Source: Sipunculus nudus
Taxonomy: Eukaryota; Annelida; Sipuncula; Golfingiida; Sipunculidae
Assembly: GCA_026874595.1 (NCBI GenBank)
Contig: CM049315.1
Location: 9,275,664-9,339,663 of the forward strand
Direction of reading: 5' to 3'
DNA: 64,000 bases
Shown here: one piece after another, positions 62,871 through 64,000 of the stretch
Layout: the number at the start of each line of letters is the position of its first letter
How positions within the stretch are numbered: position 1 is the stretch's first letter
Notes under the pieces: generated by a model
The model's database searches: none
Told to the model about the DNA's origin: nothing
Seen by the model: the letters and a program-made list of their open reading frames with translations, nothing else
Translations under genes and position numbers: made by a program

Positions 62871-64000
62871 GTATGTACTTCAATACTGCCATTTTCAGTG
62901 CAACACTATCTTTAATGTGGCTGCATGTTTATCTTCATATTTATTAATGAGAGCATTAATGAATTAATCCATGAAAGATTTATTCTAGAAAATAGAGTAC
63001 ATAAGAATTACACACATATTTGCACTATTTTAAGGAATGGATTTTAGCTCAGTTGACTGTAAGTCTATCTGAGCTATTGTGAATGTCCTTTGTCTGTCGT
63101 CCAGCCGGCCTTCCGTCTGTTAACAGGGCACATTTTGGAACCGTTGGACCTTAGGAAATTCAACAAGTTTTCCTACCAAACCAAAACTGGGTCACAGTGA
63201 CTTCATTTCTTTGAGAAATTAAGGAAGAAGCTCCATTTTCCATAAAAATCCTGATATTAACCTAACTGGTGTTGTGTTGTTCCTATTTGGCATTACTATT
63301 CCTCTATATGTTTCCTGTGTAAATCAGGGCTCGCCCTGCATCCCAAAAATTGTTAGCCAAAAGTTAAGCCTAAAGGAGCTTTCTTTAGCCATTTCAGAAA
63401 CACTTTAGCCAGTACTTAATCTCTGAATAATGGGAAATATTGATATTTAGCACTGAGCAAAATTCAAAATATCATGAATTGATCATATCATAACAATATA
63501 CATATGAATATTAAAAGATGGTTGGACAGTGCAATTCATGATTATTCTGTGTGACTCTGCATTGAACATTAAGTTATATATATAATCACTATAATTAAAT
63601 CAACTGAAGACCAGTCTTTCTAAAAAAAACTTTTATTTCACAATATTATAATCTCTTGTTTTGTTCATTCAGTAAGGCCTAAAAAATGTTCTTTGTTTCC
63701 AGTATCCAGACTAACTCCAAGAAAACCTAGCCATTCTAAAATTAAAATTAAAATTAAATAAAAGCCTTTGGCCATTGGGCACAAAAAGGTCGCTTCATAA
63801 ATCTTGTACAAGTCACAAATAATTGAAATTACAGCTAATTATATCACAGTAATGATTAAGTTACACATTCTATGATCTTAGGCATACATTATGTATAAAT
63901 GTGTAAGAGATACAGTGTGCATATTTATGCAGGAGATCATTTGATTACCATGTACCAGCCTTCTTTAGTCAGGGTGGTGGTAATATTGCAACCTGGTTTC
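62871..64000 (+). other. Septin intron 5 (partial)
   Basis: Starts GTATGTACTT. It contains a family A repeat at 63045-63310 and AT-rich sequence. No exon with a LKSLDL-type sequence was seen. Confidence 0.75.
63045..63310 (+). repeat. Family A-type element, copy 6 (partial)
   Basis: TTTTAGCTCAGTTGACTGTA start, GTCTGTCGTCC block, TTTTGGAACCGTTGGACC and CTACCAAACCAAAACTGGGT as in copies 3 and 4, diverged. The right end fades by about 63310. Confidence 0.65.

Larger units (their letters stand above)
36219..64000 (+). other. 5' part of a septin gene (SEPT6/8/11 group)
   Basis: Gene span from the ATG to the right edge. Five coding exons (36219-36275, 55480-55600, 61208-61321, 62134-62215, 62730-62870) join into 171 codons plus two bases with consistent phases and canonical GT/AG borders. 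Septins of this group are about 420-430 residues, so roughly 40% is present. Missing are the rest of the GTPase domain (including the AKAD motif) and the C-terminal coiled coil. Septins are GTP-binding proteins that assemble into hetero-oligomeric filaments at the cell cortex and division site. Group 6 members occupy internal positions and bind GTP without hydrolysing it. Intron 1 is 19.2 kb. No exon was found in 62871-64000. Confidence 0.93.

Noticed and set aside
62871-64000. Septin exon 6
   Set aside because: No LKSLDL- or AKAD-like coding sequence with splice sites was visible.

Overview
This window is AT-rich, intron-dominated animal DNA, not bacterial. It holds the 5' ends of two divergently transcribed genes about 0.44 kb apart. 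On the minus strand is the start of a neurobeachin/LRBA-family (BEACH) gene: exon 1 at 35617-35775 and exon 2 at 17478-17582. On the plus strand are the first five coding exons of a septin of the SEPT6/8/11 group, 36219-62870. Both genes run off the window. Only about 780 bases (roughly 1.2%) are recognisably coding; nearly everything else is intron filled with transposons and tandem repeats. The repeat families look like those of marine molluscs, so I infer a lophotrochozoan, most likely a bivalve. This rests on recall of family types, not on a search.

Layout. 1-17477: neurobeachin intron 2, with a family A repeat block (2.0-4.15 kb), a 65-bp minisatellite (5.24-6.9 kb), a tRNA-derived SINE (10.55-10.79 kb), a small inverted-repeat element (14.1-14.5 kb), and an exon-derived minisatellite abutting exon 2 (15.8-17.47 kb). 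17583-35616: neurobeachin intron 1, with a palindrome array (28.3 kb), a Helitron-like element (31.6-32.75 kb) and a hAT-type element with a perfect 8-bp target duplication (33.58-34.70 kb). 35776-36218: shared promoter region with ETS-like motifs. 36276-55479: septin intron 1, with a four-deep nest of transposons (family B repeat > TA-flanked inverted-repeat element > Helitron-like element > hAT element). 55601-64000: septin exons 2-5, a second Helitron-like element, and another exon-derived minisatellite.

The most unusual observation is that two unrelated genes in this one window each carry a tandem array in which the repeat unit is the 3' end of a coding exon plus its own 5' splice site. 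In neurobeachin exon 2 the unit is 106 bp and 14 perfect CAG|GTAAGT donors lie in a row. In septin exon 3 the unit is about 34 bp, with nine copies. In both, only the donor nearest the true exon keeps the frame open; use of a later donor would bring in a stop codon.

Other points are repeated DR1-type nuclear-receptor motifs inside the Helitron-like elements, one 12-bp palindrome shared by apparently different repeat families, and an empty insertion site inside the window that confirms one transposon insertion.
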